A stretch of 64,000 nt of DNA from Lucifuga dentata (taxonomy: Eukaryota; Chordata; Actinopteri; Ophidiiformes; Bythitidae), in assembly GCA_014773175.1 (NCBI GenBank), contig VXCM01000215.1:134105-198104 (forward strand). The letters are read 5' to 3'. Shown one piece after another: positions 1 through 14,030 of this stretch; within the stretch, counting starts at the first letter, position 1; each line of letters opens with the position of its first letter. The notes under the pieces are model-generated. The model worked only from the letters and a program-made list of their open reading frames with translations. It searched no databases and was not told the origin of the DNA. Position numbers and translations under genes: made by a program.

Positions 1-2749
1 ACATGAAATTCTGTTTCCTGGGCTGGTGAAAAAGTGGCTGCTCATACAAGAGAGTTACCAAAGTAAAACATATAAAAAGGCACATAATAACCAAAAATAT
101 ATATTAAAAAAGGCACATAATAAAAATATAAGAGACATAAGAAAAACTGCACAAAAATAACAATAAATATAATAAAAAATAAGACCCCGTTTCCCAAAAA
201 GTGTAAGTAGTGCAGGGATCAGTGGTCAAATAGTCCAGTGCAAGTATCAAACAGATTGAAAGGAAGAGGCATCTATCTATTATAGTTATAAGTTATGATA
301 GTTATATCTATGATAGTCTACATCTCCTTACTGTACTGCACATTGAGATGAAAACAGACTGCATCTTTGCCATCTGAGAGTGAGGAAAGTAATGCTGCAG
401 CTGCTTAAAGAGTGACCTCACTGTACATACACGCTCACAAGCACACCATCATCCATTCAGCTGGATCCTCTCCATGTTCAGCATCATCCTCACTTCTGTC
501 AAGGCTCGACATAAGGAAATGATATGTAGCACACTGTGAAATCATTCTTCCCTGAAGGATCAACAAACAACATGATTTATCACCACCTGAATCGACTCGC
601 CAGTACATGAGCAGGCATGAAAGCATTATAAAGGGAACAACATTTAGCTGATGAACCTTTGATCAGCTTCAGAGTAACAGGAAACGTGATGCTGATGATG
701 TTGGAGTTAACTGTGTTCATTTTGAAACAGTTTCACTGTTTTTCACAAATACTCCCTTCAGACAAATTCTAAACAGCCTCTGTACAAGGAGTAGTCAGGC
801 AAAGAAATGCTGAATTTACTACCATTAATGTCTAAATTAAAGGACCATACTGTTGGTTTTGGTGGTGTAATCCTTTAAGAGGAACTTCAATTGAGAGCAT
901 CAGTTTTCTACAGATTCCTCTTTATTTTCAGTCATGGGACATTTATAATAACTTATAACTTTATTTATAATAACTTAAGCCAAAATGGGTCAAAGTGATA
1001 TTTATAAAAAATTGAGATCATCATGTTTGAGTTACAGCTAATTTGTTGAATGCAGTTTATCGCTTTCCCACTCCATTATTTGGTTTTCATTGCCTTTATT
1101 CACCTCGTCTTCAGAAATATCTTGTTGCTTTATGCCGTTGTTCTCAAAAGTTCTGTACCAAATGAGCAATCCAAAATACTGAAGTGCCACCTTACCAACA
1201 AACTATCAAACTCTGAGAAAAATCACAATATGAGTAAAAAAGTTACTGACACCCATGTAAAAGGCAAGTACATCATGTGTACACTTTACAACTTGGGCTG
1301 TTTTTGCCAAAAAAAAAAAAAAAATCTTAATTAAATGAGAATAATGATTCATTTTAAAAACAATTTCTTAATGAAACCCATTTCATTTGTGAATATTTTT
1401 CCATAATAACACTGTTTCCATATATTTAAATTGTTTTGATTCTCTGCAAAATTTCCCAGAGAAATCTCAAGTTTCACCAGGGGGACATCTAGTACTGGTG
1501 GTGCATGTGCCACAGATTGAGAACCATTGCTGTATACTAAATAGGGCCTGCTTTATCTGCCATAAACTACTATGTTTACTGTAGGACATATTGTATTCTG
1601 TAAATTAGCCACTGATGCTTTCCATTAGACTGGATAAAATACAATGACATTTTTATTTTTGGCAACTTCTTGAGCGTGTAAATATTCCTGCTACGTATAT
1701 ATCAGATACAGTATCTGATGTTATCAATTTCCAAACTACCTTTAAATATAAGTGCCTTTAACCCTGAGCTGACATCACATGGATGATCTCAGCCAAGCTA
1801 ACACTTAATGGCTGTGGACATGTGACCATACAGAAATAATGACCATATTGCATGATGCATTAAATTAGCACCAGACCACAAAGTCCCAGCTGAGCTCACT
1901 GGACCAAGAGTAATGCAAATACACATAATTGTAATGAAAACATCAGTCAGATGAGCTGGTGGCCACTGTTCATGTGATGGAAGCCATTTGCTGGTTTGGA
2001 CAATCTGGAACAATGTGTGGAACTGGATATCCAGCATTAAGTGGCACATTTCCAAAATAATCACAGACATGAAATTATTTATTATGGGATATATAATGAA
2101 AATGTTTTAGAACCACATGAGTTATTAAGACCTTTACTTAGAAAATATGGCTGCTATTTTTGGTTCCTTTAGCGCTTTAAGTTAGTGAAACTAGAGTAAC
2201 ACTGGTTATATTGTTGTACTTACTGAGGTTTTCATGGTTTCAAATTTTGGAATGATGTCCCCAAAACTAATACAATGTACCAAAATTAAGGACAAAATAA
2301 TATCACTCTGGACCTTCAGGATTTATCTTTAGTAGTCGTATAACATGTTTTTATTACTTACAGTAAATAAATGTTTTACTTTCCTGAAGGTGAATTCTGA
2401 TCCCAATATTCTTTTCATTCCATTGATTTATCTGATATTCTGTATATTTTTATTTCTATTTAAATATTTTATGCCAAAAAAACAAAAAAATTAAAAATCA
2501 GTGTTTGAACCTAGAAACACTTCTGAAACAATAACTTCATACTAAACCTCTTCAATGAAACTAATACCAATAAAAGCAGGATTCATGGCACGTTTTATAT
2601 CGGGAGGCCATTGAGTAAAATGAAATCCTCACGTCTGCTGGTATCTGGCCTCTGACCTTACATTCAACTTATTCTGAATAAAGCAAAAACAACTGCATTT
2701 CTCAAATGCATTGATAACTTAAAACTGATCTTAAACCCTTTTGTTGCAG
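1..2749. other. p3h2 intron, 3' part (no gene seen)
   Basis: This stretch lies upstream of the first recognisable p3h2 exon and must be intronic, because that exon begins with a splice acceptor in mid-protein. It is AT-rich. The open frames in it are short and resemble no family I know, and I see no RNA gene. Earlier p3h2 exons lie to the left of the window. Confidence 0.7.
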
Positions 2750-3366
2750 ACCATTTCACTCAGGTGTTGCACTGTGAACACGAGTGTGTCAGAGACCTGG
2801 CCACCCGGCCCGGCCGCCTCTCGCCCATGGAGAACTACCTGCCTCTGCACTACGACTACCTTCAGTTTGCCTACTTCCAGGGTAAGAAGCACAGCAACAT
2901 ACAGGCTATGTGTAATATTAAATGGTAGTACATGATATCTGTGCAAAGAAAAGATGTTGGATTTTTTTTGATGATTGGTGAGTTTCTGTAGTGGCATTAT
3001 CACTATCTAATGCTAACTATGCACTTTTCCTGTTTATTACACTCAAGTTGGAAACATAAAACACATCATATCCTGAATGCCTGAGGATTTTTTCCCAGTG
3101 CTGCTTCCTCACACAGGAAGCAGTAAAGCTTTAATGAACTTGGAATTGGTTGAATCACTGGTGTGTCATATAAAACAGCATCACAAAACAGAAAGTTATG
3201 TCACAGATTACTTCATACCTATCATAAAAGACCAGAAACCCCTGAACCATCGCTTTTCCTAAAGAACAAAAGTGTCTTTTTTTTTTGAACATCTCAAATA
3301 TTACACCTATGTGATTTTCCTCAACATGAATTCAGTCAGCAATGAAGAATACACCCATGCATGCAG

Positions 3367-3401
<35 letters not shown>

Positions 3402-5146
3402 CACATAAATAACTCAGTCATAAGCACATACAGTTGACCACAAAGAGCTGCAGACAGGTCGAGTCAATCAGCAGAGGGCCTCGCCCTATTAGAAACGCAC
3501 ATTGTTTCATGAAGCAGTACTGGTATTATCTGGTATGTTTGTGTGTCTGAGCAATTTTTGTGTGGGTGTATCCACTTTTGATCCATCCACCCTCAGGTGT
3601 GTATGTTTGCATGCCTATATGTGTACGCGTGTGTGAATGAATGAATATCTTCCAGTGTTGTCCATTGTTGTGGTCTTGATGAAGAGGAGTAAAAAGCTGT
3701 TGTAGACAAGCACGTTGGCAAAACAACAAATCTCATAGTTGGAAAAGACGGTGTTCTGAGTGAGATCACCAGATTCTAGTTAATGACCTGAAGCATGTGG
3801 CTCTAATAAAGCAAAGTACATTAGTGGATCTGTGCAAACAGCGTACAGTCTTTGATTCCAGACAGTGTGTGTGTGTGTGTGTGTGGGGNGGGGATATTTA
3901 AAAAATGCTTCAAAACTTTTTACCAGCTTGTGATAAATTATGTATTTTTTGGCGTCAGTCATGATCATATGGCTGTGACAAACCTGTAATGTTGAAACAT
4001 AGAAAAAACAAACGGTAGCAGTTTTTATAGCAAGGATGGTCATGGTGTTGGGGTGGATTTCTCAACTCTTAGTTAATTTACTTAACTGTGTTCATAAAAC
4101 TGAAAACACAAAACTCAGTAACTAAGTACATTTGTTGAAGTATTGAAATTTAGCACAGTAACTTTTGAGGTACTTGTTTACTTTTCCATTTTGTGAGACT
4201 TCTTGCTTTTCCTCCACTTCATTCGAGAAGTTTCATTCCACTACATTTATCCGATGGCTGTAGTTAATAGTTTTGCACATTCTGATTTTACATTGAATGT
4301 AAGGGTCATAAAATACCATAAAATATTGTCAGATAAAAAATATCCAGAAGTATTTTTAGGGGGAAAAAAAAGCCTTATATATAAACATTTTTACAGAATT
4401 TACTCAATCTGCATGTTGTCCATCAACTGATAAGCCCAAAATTTACACCACCAATTTGAAGGATTTTCATTTTCATAACACTCCTGTCTAATTCTACTTT
4501 TAGTCCTGCACAAGATACAGGATCAGGATTTTCACTTTGGCCTATTTGTTTTGGAAGTTGCACCAACAAAAACAAATGTGAAAGAAATAAAAGTAATGAC
4601 GTACTTATTGTAAAAAAAAAAAAAATAACTAAGACAGTCACTTCTTACCATAAAATAGTAATCTGAGTACTCTAAGGCCTGGCTTAGAGGCCTGACTCTC
4701 CTCTACATCTCGCTGCCACAGTGGATGCTTGCCATCACTTAGCAGCCTCTCGTGCTAGCTGCTTCAGTTTTAAAAATAAATCCTCTGTGACATCTTCCTG
4801 CTTGACTGAGCTTAAGCCTCCAGATTCTTATTGACCTGAGAAATGCAGCAGATCTGCTGCCTCAGCCAAGACAGGAAGACTTCGGTTAACCCCACTCCTT
4901 TACAAGCCAGTAAAGCATGTGTGCGTGTATGCATATGTGTTCGTCTGAGGAAGACTGTAGTAGTATTTGATTGCATACATGTTTGTGTGGCTCTGAGTGT
5001 TAGCATGTGTGTTAGCTGCTCAGTCAATGCAGGGAGACAATGCAGCATGTTTAGCTGTAGGAGTTCCAATAGTCCTGATGAATGTTTGTCTTATTTCATC
5101 ACTGAATCCATCTGTCTTAACAAGCAACACCTGGCAGGACTCCTCA

Positions 5147-5197
<51 letters not shown>

Positions 5198-8100
5198 CGT
5201 GCGTGTTCGTGCGCACCACAGCGAGCAGGGTAGTTTCCACTGTCTCAGACTGCAGCTTTTGCTCCACTGTGATAATGGTCTTGGAATGTTAGCCTGTAAT
5301 AGATTTCTACATTTCACAAAAATCAGTCACACATTCACAGAAACTGAAGGATCGCTCTTTGGCAACATTCAGCGAGATCCTTGTATGTCGCTGTGATTAC
5401 AGTTCCTTAACTGTGTTCATATGTAAAATCTCTGTCCTTCTCCTTCTTTATCTCTCTCTCCAGTTGATAGGCTGGAGCAGGCACTGCAGTGCGCTCTGAC
5501 CTACCTTTTATTCCACGAAGGAGAGGAGTTCATTACAGACAATGTGGAATACTTCAGGGAGGTGCTGGGACACGACAGCGTTCCACGAGAGGTCAGCACA
5601 CACTGCATGAGCACAGGGTGGAGAGTAGATGGATTGGAGGGTTATTTATGTGCTTTACATTTCTGTCAAATGAAGTGGGGAAATGGACGAGAGAAACTAC
5701 CAAAAAAGAAAATTGAAATCTCATTGCTTATAAAAATCAAAAGAAAAAACTTGAACACCAGGGTAGCTGTAATAAAATGCAGATAGAAATATATGAGGAA
5801 AAGAACTGAGCTCAGAGAAAGTTGTTACAGCCACCACATCCATCCATCTTTGTATATGTATGCAGTGCACATTAGTGGCAGAAACAGCTATTTTCATTTA
5901 TGGGCTTTCCAGATATCGTTTGGTTGGATTTCATATTTATCTCCACGTGTCTGTTAGTTAGCTTGTAAGCAGGATTACTCAAAAAGTTCTGAACATTTTG
6001 ACAAACCTTGGTGGAAGTATGGGGCATGACCAATACAGGGAAGAACCCATTACATTTTGGTGTAGGTTGGGATCCAGGGGCAGATTCAAGGTTTTTTAAA
6101 ATGATTTTATTGCAAGATAGCATACTTTTTTATATTTTTGTCAAATTCTTAAAACATTTCACCAGTTTCAATGAAAAAAAAAAAAAATCATGTTTATCCC
6201 ATGATAGATTAGCGAGAAATGTAATTTGGTCCAGATCCAGATAAGGATCCAGATTTTGCAGGCTAAAACATATGCTAGTTCAGGGAATTCATTCATAAAT
6301 TGCTGTACAGTAACAAATAGGATAGAAACATGAAAGAAACACTAATGTGTAGCTGAGATGATTCAGTAGCAGGCAAATGATTTTCATACAGTATATCTTT
6401 AACAAATCCAGGAAAATATTATATTATAGTTGTTTGTTTCTCTTTAGGCCATTATATTATTAGACATGATTAATTCTAATTGTTCAATGCTCTCTAATCA
6501 GCACCCTTCTAGTTGATTCTTTCCCACTAGAAACAAACAAAACAAACAAATCCCTTAACAGCAGATTTTGATGTTAATATTTTAAGGGATGAATGGATTG
6601 TTTGACTTTGTATTAAAAGATGCTACAGAAAGACAAATGACTGGCTGCTGTATGAATAAAGTTAGAAGTGAGAAGAAAATGACGATGTGAGGAGAGATGA
6701 GGAGAGAGCAGGCAAAGAGACAGAAAGTGGAGGAGAAATGGATAGCAGAGGTGTAGATGTGGGAGAAAAGGAGGAGACAGGAGGCAGCAGGCTGCTTGCT
6801 GTATTTCTTGGAAGACATTGCTTCTATGTCGTTTGCCAAAAGTTGCCTTTTAATATTTGCTTTTCACTTATATTCAGTATGTTCTTCATCCAGCTGGCAG
6901 GATGAGCCAATATTACCACATCAGTGTGTTTACGAGAATATAGTTTTTCTCTGGGTATATTAACAAATCGCTTATCGGACAAATTTGCCCCCTAGTGTGC
7001 ATAACATGCTGAATAATTAGGGTCTAAATGTCCGTCAGCTGTCAAGAGAAAATAAATTAGGAAATTTTGGCTAATCATCAGTCAATTCAGAGCTGTCATT
7101 CCTAAAACTCTGCACACCTCTGAGCAGCTGCACTGAAAAGTGAAGCCGTTCCTTGTTTAAATCCCAATTACACAAGCTCTCTTTTTTCCTAGAAAGCCTG
7201 GTATTCATTAGAGCCACCGAAGCTCCCAGCAGGACTGTGTGAATGTGTGTGTGTGTGTGTGTGTGTGAGACAGAGGGAGACCAAGGATGCTTTGCAGCTC
7301 CTACATTTTTTTTTTTAAACTCATACCTTGAATTTTTTGAGCCCTCAAATCTTTCCAGTCCCGTCAGTTTACAGTATAGTTTTTGGCCCAGCAACTCTCT
7401 CCTTCCCTGCATCCCCCCTTCTCTCCCTCCAGCCTCAGGGAGCTCATTTACCGAGCACTAGATCTCAGTGCCAGGACCATCCTACCTCCCTGCCAAAGAA
7501 TCTTGCCTTTCAGGAACTGCAGAGAAGGAGAAAAAGTCATGTCAGATTGCCCACAGAAATTCTCTGGAACAATTTGTGAGCTGTTTGTGTTAGGGGACTG
7601 GAAAAGAGGACCGCTTTTTTAAACCGCTACAAGAAAAATGCTACTGGCTGCTCAAGTTTCATAATACTCGCCATCATCGCTTTGCTCCTTCTCCCTCTCT
7701 CTCCCCCCCCTTCTCTTACATAAATACACACAGACACATATACATGAAAATGGTTGTATGTACAAAAAAATCTCTCCATCTTTTCTATCAAATAAGATAG
7801 ATACATGGTGAAACTACTCACAGAAAACAACTACATTTTAGAAGAATGCACTCTCTCTTTGACCGCTGCTTTTAAATACACACATATCCAATAACAGTGT
7901 GTGTTCATGCTGTATGAATACACAACAAATTATATCAATCCATCTATTCATTTAATCCTTTTTACAGGGAACAGTTTATATGGAACAGTTTACAGTTTCT
8001 ATGCAAGGGCTGCAGCTAATTATTATTTTCTTTATTGATTAACATTAAGTATATAAAATGTAAGAAAAGTAACACATGTTCACCAAGAGTTCCCAGGATC

Positions 8101-8233
8101 CAAAATACTTGTTTATGTCGTTTTCAGTAAAAAAAAAAAAAAAAAGNAAAAAAAAAAAAAAAAGTGAAAAGGATTCAATTTACAATGATTTAAAAAGAGA
8201 CTAAAACACTAAATCCTCACATCTGCCTTAAGT

Positions 8234-8288
<55 letters not shown>

Positions 8289-8509
8289 TTGATTATTCCT
8301 GGCACCAAGCTGAGGGAAGGAGAAACTTAACACTGGTTCACTTTGTTTAAGGCAATGACTGATTTGGAATAAGTTTCTTTTTATGCCTTTAGAGTTTGGA
8401 AATGTTACAGTGATTTCATTTTGATTGTGCATCAGATAAAGTTTTTGTTTTGTTTTGTTTTGTTTTTTAAATGCCCCTACAAGTTTTGATAGTGTTCACT
8501 AGGACACAC

Positions 8510-8544
<35 letters not shown>

Positions 8545-11500
8545 AAATCACAGAGCTATACATGCAACAGAATAACAAACAGAGCAAAACAGCCTGATAA
8601 CGAATCAATCAAATGAGATTTTTTTTTTTTTTTTAAAACATCAGTATGGAGGATCTTATGTATCTATGTAGTATTTTTTTTCCTTTCCTTTCCTTTTTGC
8701 CACAACCAGCCACCTCAATATGATTGCATGCATTTACTGACCTTCCTATACCTGCAGAAACATAAACTGTTGTTGTATGTGTACGTGCACAGAAAGCTGC
8801 ATGGTATCTGAGGAGGCATAAACAGGAACTGGAGCTGCTTCTGATCGGCAGCAAAACCATGGGTGCAGAATTTACTGAAGGGGTGAGTTAACAAAGACAT
8901 TAGCCAAAATCTGTTCATATTCCATGTGTAAATAAGTACTCATGGTGGATCTAGACATACTTGGTAGACTTTAATGACTTTCCAGTTTTGTCAGTTGTAT
9001 TTATTTACGGACAGTTATTCAGAAGCTCGGCCACGTGTCTGATGCAGAGCAGAGTTCCTGCTGGGTGTGTAGCAGCCTTAATGTGCCCCTGATGCTGCTG
9101 ACTCAAAGCAGGGTAACAGGTGTCTGGCAGTCACATGCACACTGTCTTCTCAGTCAACAGCACCACCTACTGGTCAGACTGAGATCTAGCTTCTTTTTTT
9201 TTTTTTTAATTCATGGTTTTCTGAAAATAGACACAAACTGGTGGAAATATCATTCGAATCAGTTCTATATGTCTCGTAAATTTTTTAAATGCATTTTTAC
9301 TGGCACCAGAGGTTTTAAAAGTATATAAGTTGCAGAAGATATATATATATATATTGCAGAGTATAAATTTCTAAACATCTCCTTGCAGAATTACTGGAGC
9401 AGTAGTGGTGGAAGAGAAGACTCAAACAGGTAAAGGGACTAAACCCACAGAACTCTGAATATTTAACACCCTGTATACTTTTAAAATAACACAATAAATT
9501 ATACTTGGCCAAAGATTCTTGTAAAATATTCATTGCCTCTGAAACTATTTGTGTCTCCATTGAACTAGCAAATGTTGCATATGCTAGTGCAAAAGCCTAT
9601 CACAACAGAAGTCATCAGTCCTTACATCTAGCAAATTGTGTGATTTTATGTAACAAAATGCATTTTCTTGTTCATATTCTCCCAGGATTCCCTCTGGTAC
9701 AGATGGCTGGATGGAGTATGTTCCAATCTCAGAGAAGAAGAATGTCACTGAAGCTGCTTCACAGCAACACAGAGAAGGTAGACCTTCATTACCGAGCTGA
9801 AGGAGAGATTTAAGAAGTTTCAACCTTTATTCGAGCACACATACACCTTCATTTCTGCTGACAAGAAACAGAGCAGAGCAGCTGCAGGTAGACTAATGTC
9901 CTAGATAGATGGTAAAGGACAGACAGGAGAGTCAAAGATGAAACAGAGCGGAAAAAATTAACCCTCTTCCCAACTGTCAGAGTTAAGATAGTATACCTTA
10001 TCTCCCATTGCTGGTTTTAGGTGGCCCCTTGGTGTATGCCAGCGTGCAGCTGGTGCAAAACTCGGTGGCTTTGAATGGGACCCAGAGGGTGCTGCTGGAT
10101 AACGTTATATCTGAGGAGGAGTGCTCAGATCTCAGACATCTTGCACATGTAAGAACACAAATATAATAAAGAATTACTTTAAACCAATCTATTTCAATAT
10201 CACAATAAATTGTACTAGCAAACAGTAATCCCAGATCATTATTTGTAATGGTTATTTACTTTCCTCTACCAGTGGGAGGCCAATACAGATAAATGAATGA
10301 TCAGGAGGCCTTGTTAAGTATGAGTTTATGTTTATAGCTGTAGCCAGGGTTAATTCTAATTGCGTGCTGTCTTCCAGTCTGTCACCATGGCAGGAGATGG
10401 TTACAGAGGAAGGATGTCTCCACACACTCCTAATGAGAGGTTTGAAGGAGCCACCGTACTCAAAACCCTGCAGGTAAACAGTGCAAGGGTTCTGCTATAC
10501 AGTGGAAACCAGATTTAATCCCTCATTTAGATCACAATTAGTCCATATTGGCTAAGTAAGTTTGGGGGCAATGTATGTTTACATGTGTAGTATTTTCTAA
10601 ATTTTTTTTTACTTAGTTTTACATCCATTTTTACTCTTCCCTGCAGTATGGTTTTGAGGGCAGAGTACCAATGAGGAGCGCTCGTCTATTCTACGATACC
10701 AGTGAGAGAGCCAGAAGCATTATCGAGTCCTACTTCCTGCTCAACTCCACCTTGCACTTCTCCTACACACACCTGGTGTGCCGGACTGCCATCGCAGGTC
10801 AGTCACACGACTCCAAAAATTAAAAAAATTATTAAATGACCCTGTCCTAACTCCCTGTCCTTGTATTGAGGATTCCCATTTGAAATTAATTAAAAATATT
10901 ATGTGAAGGGCTGCATACACATGATATTTCATGCTTTTTGTGTCTTTTGGCTGATCATTCACAGGCCAACAAGACCACAGGAATGACCTGAGCCATCCCA
11001 TTCATGCTGACAACTGTTTGCTGGACCCTGAAGCCAATGAGTGCTGGAAGGAACCACCAGCATACACATACAGAGACTACAGGTATTAAGGCTACTTAAA
11101 ACATCAATCTATAACCCTTGATTTCATGTTGAGATTATACTGATTTATGTCACCTTTATATTTTCAGTGCACTATTATACCTAAATGGAGATTTTGAAGG
11201 TGGAGACTTCATATTCACAGAAATGGATGCCAAAACAGTCACGGTAAGATTTCTTGAAATTTGAGATTTAGCTCAATAAGGCCACTTCAAGTGCACAGGA
11301 AGACAGGGGTTAGGGTTAGGTTAGTGGTTTGAGTGACTGTGGCAGCCATGCTTAAAACACATGGAGCTCATTTGTTCAGTAACTGCAAACAGAATCTCTT
11401 CATGAAACAATTCCTTAAAAAAACAGATATTTGTAATCAACCTGGCCTGGCCCTGGGTGATTCCTAAATCATGGTATGCGTATAATATCATCTCAAATCT

Positions 11501-12263
11501 AATTATAATGTGAAATGTTCCATAGCTTCATGCCCACCAAGCAGATGCTGAAATACTCCAACACAGATGGGCCAATTTGATATTGTTGTGCTTAATATAT
11601 TCTTAATATATTGTTTGTAGAAAGAAGTAGCTAAACATAAACACAATACATGTTCATAAAAATGACAGTTGCCTTCCATGGGATTAGACCCTGGAATCCT
11701 CCAGCTTGAGTGATGAAGCAGTCAGATAAATAGATTCTCTGAGTCTGTTTCTTGTAAGGGCATAAAAGCAATACAGCATTACTGATAATAGCTGCATATT
11801 CATAGAAATAAACACAGAATTACTAAGTCTAACCTCAGTTTCTTCATCTCCTCCTTTTTTTCCAGGCATCAGTGAAGCCAAAGTGTGGCAGGATGGTGGG
11901 TTTCTCATCAGGAGGGGAGAATCCACATGGTGTGAAAGCCGTCACCAGTGGGCAGCGGTGTGCAGTGGCTCTATGGTTCACCTTGAACCCCCTATTCAGA
12001 GAACTGGTACATTTCTAAGAAGTCTTTCAACTAAGACACTCTGGTAGCTGAGTTGATTGGGGAAATAATTTGACTACAGTTTTGTTACAAATGCAGTTGT
12101 AAAATTTATTAAAGTGTTAAAGTATCATAATTGTTCCATTCTTCCTTCCATTCTTCTCTTTCTCCTATAGGAGAGACTGCAGGCAGATGAGGTGATCCAG
12201 GCCTTGGACAACCGTTCTCAGTGGGACCAGGGCCTTAACATTAACCCTAAAGATGAACTGTAA
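2750..12263 (+). CDS. p3h2: Prolyl 3-hydroxylase 2 (leprecan-like 1), 5'-truncated by window edge
   Basis: The enzyme 3-hydroxylates proline in collagen chains in the ER, using Fe(II), 2-oxoglutarate and O2. Twelve phase-consistent exons are visible: 2750-2881, 5464-5591, 8793-8882, 9389-9429, 9686-9777, 10021-10148, 10378-10473, 10647-10797, 10965-11082, 11168-11243, 11866-12006 and 12171-12263. They encode about 428 C-terminal residues of roughly 700. The first two carry the end of the TPR-like region (LPLHYDYLQFAYFQ). The later exons form the 2OG-Fe(II) dioxygenase domain. The iron ligands are His (11003) and Asp (11009) in HPIHADNC and the distal His (11926) in ENPHGVKAV; the 2-oxoglutarate Arg is at 11956. 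The protein ends LNINPKDEL, an ER-retrieval signal, and this tail together with GQQDHRNDLSHP favours P3H2 over P3H1 or P3H3. The start and signal peptide lie outside the window. Confidence 0.93.
3368..3399. repeat. (CA)n microsatellite
   Basis: Uninterrupted CA dinucleotides in a p3h2 intron. Confidence 0.95.
4040..4640. repeat. Dispersed teleost repeat (degenerate)
   Basis: Phrases such as GTAACTAAGTACATTTG, GAGGTACTTGTTTACTTTTCC and TTCCACTACATTTATCCGA are typical of a high-copy teleost interspersed repeat. Noncoding; family name uncertain. Confidence 0.5.
5153..5196. repeat. (GT)n microsatellite
   Basis: About 22 GT units in a p3h2 intron, giving spurious Cys-Val open frames. Confidence 0.95.
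5880..6260. repeat. Dispersed teleost repeat (degenerate)
   Basis: GTCTGTTAGTTAGCTTGTAAGCAGGATTACTCAAAAAG-like sequence followed by GGGAAGAACCCATTACATTTTGG and GGATCCAGG. This order is common in fish interspersed repeats. It lies in a p3h2 intron. Family name uncertain. Confidence 0.55.
7244..7268. repeat. (GT)n microsatellite
   Basis: Short GT repeat in a p3h2 intron. Confidence 0.9.
8130..8164. repeat. Poly-A run split by a single N at 8147
   Basis: Homopolymer on both sides of one N. It is probably an unresolved contig join. Confidence 0.8.
8238..8284. repeat. (GA)n microsatellite
   Basis: About 23 GA units in a p3h2 intron. Confidence 0.95.
8510..8545. repeat. (TAAA)n microsatellite
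   Basis: Tetranucleotide repeat, about eight units, in a p3h2 intron. Confidence 0.9.
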
Positions 12264-12790
12264 TAAACCAAAATACAGCCTTCCCCCATCCCATTCAATC
12301 AAATCCCTCTATATATTTTATCTATTTATTGAATGACCTTTGGATCAGAACAAATCTATTTTTGTACTGTTTGAAGTGCAAGGTTAATAATATTGTCATG
12401 TTGTATTGACAGTCATATGTGTTTTCATGTTGGTTTTTTACACCAGAGTTTAAACTTGAGTTTAACCTTTGGTTCTTTGTGTCTTTGCAGTTTCTGTTTA
12501 AGAATAATTGTAATTCACTTTTTATTGACTTGGTGAATTGAAGTATCCTGCTTGTACCTGTAATTTCACTCAACTGTGAAGAAGCCAAATAGAAGAACTA
12601 CTACAGATTATGTTTATTGTTCTTATTCTTGCAAAACATTTTCAGATATAGTTCTAACAATATGTCAATAGAATGAGCTGATCATAAGATTAATTTTAAG
12701 GGCTGTACATATTGAAAAATGTATTTTAGCTTAACATTATTGCAGTATTTAGTTTGGCTAAAATCATTAAATACATACATGAATTTTAAA

Positions 12791-13164
12791 GGGGGACGCC
12801 ACCAAATGTACACATCGAATTCTGTTTATTGTTCATGAGGAGCACTATTCAGCATGTGAAAAAAACTATACTAAAGCCTTTGTAAAATTAGAGAGGCATG
12901 AGCAAAGTCAGGCCTCTGTGACATCACAAGGGTGTTGTACTGAAGGTATAAGTTTGAAAACTAAAGCCACTCGAAGAAGTTGGAGGGTTGATTTAGTTTT
13001 GCAGTTTTCCACACTGTCACAAAGTAACCCTTGTGATGTCATCAAGGTCAATTGCCCTGACTTTGCACAGCGCCCTCTAGAGCCACAACAGCCTTCATAC
13101 AGTCATTTTTACATTGTGCTCCTCATGACCAAAAAACTGAACTTGATGTGTAAAATCTGTCCCT
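12791..13164. repeat. Fold-back (long inverted repeat) element, copy 1
   Basis: The left part (ACATCGAATTCTGTTTATTG, TCATGAGGAGCAC, GTGACATCACAAGGG) recurs in reverse complement in the right part (CCCTTGTGATGTCATC, GTGCTCCTCATGA, AACTTGATGTG). The whole segment can therefore fold back on itself with imperfect arms of about 180 bp. A related copy lies at 28059-28508. No open frame of note is present. It resembles a non-autonomous fold-back or MITE-like element; I cannot name the family. Confidence 0.7.
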
Positions 13165-13992
13165 CTACTGCACATACATAACTATGTAGAGTTATGTTAA
13201 ACATCTTCGTTCAGTGATGAGTAATTCAAAACATCTGAATCAATCTGTGTTACAGTTACAATGTACATTTACTACTAGCATTATGTCACTGTATATTTTT
13301 TTTTTCCTATGCCAGTAATAATTGGGACAGTTAAGAAACAAACTTTATGATATGCTTAATGTTTTATGAACATGCACTCTGTCTTTCTCAGTGTGTCCAG
13401 TCAGACACTGATGTCATATCGCTACTTTGTCCATTTTTCATCTTGGTGTGTGTGTGAATGATTGTTTATGTGTGAACATGTTTAATAATACACAGCTGCT
13501 GTTGCAACTGTTGGCATTTCATATGAGGAACTTTTTTTCATAAAAGATGTCAATTATTCCTGTTTCAAGGAATACATATTTGTAAGTTTATCCTTTTTTA
13601 TTCTAGAATTCATATTTTCATTGATGATACAGATCATGCACTGTAAATCAAATGAAAAGTGTAGCTTTGTTTTGTTCTTAATAGATTTACACTGCTAACC
13701 ATGAACCTAATCCTTACTTGTCTTAGGGATTGTGTGTAATTGGTGTGAGAGGTTGGCCACTTTTCTTTGTTTTTCTTTGTTTTAACTGATATTTATTATG
13801 AAATGCTGTAGGACACAAAAGGATCAATGTGTACATGCCTATAAATTAAAGGTATCATATTCCATATCTATACTGTAGTTGTTGATGTATTTTTATTTAT
13901 TCATGTTGTACTTGTTCTGCATTTAAGATCAAGTAAGATGCCTGAGAACTTGTAAAACATATTTTCTAACATATGTTCCTCTTACAGATGAG

Positions 13993-14030
13993 GTTTTTTT
14001 TTTTTTTTTTTTNTTTTTTTTTTTTTTTTT
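13993..14030. repeat. Poly-T run split by a single N at 14013
   Basis: Homopolymer T on both sides of one N, between the converging 3' ends of p3h2 and ccdc181. Confidence 0.8.

Noticed and set aside
1050..1334. 94-codon frame in the left p3h2 intron
   Set aside because: It is AT-rich, ends in a poly-A run and has no recognisable motif.
11306..11326. GGTTAGGGTTAGGTTAG as an interstitial telomere repeat
   Set aside because: Only about three degenerate units are present, too few to mean more than chance in a p3h2 intron.
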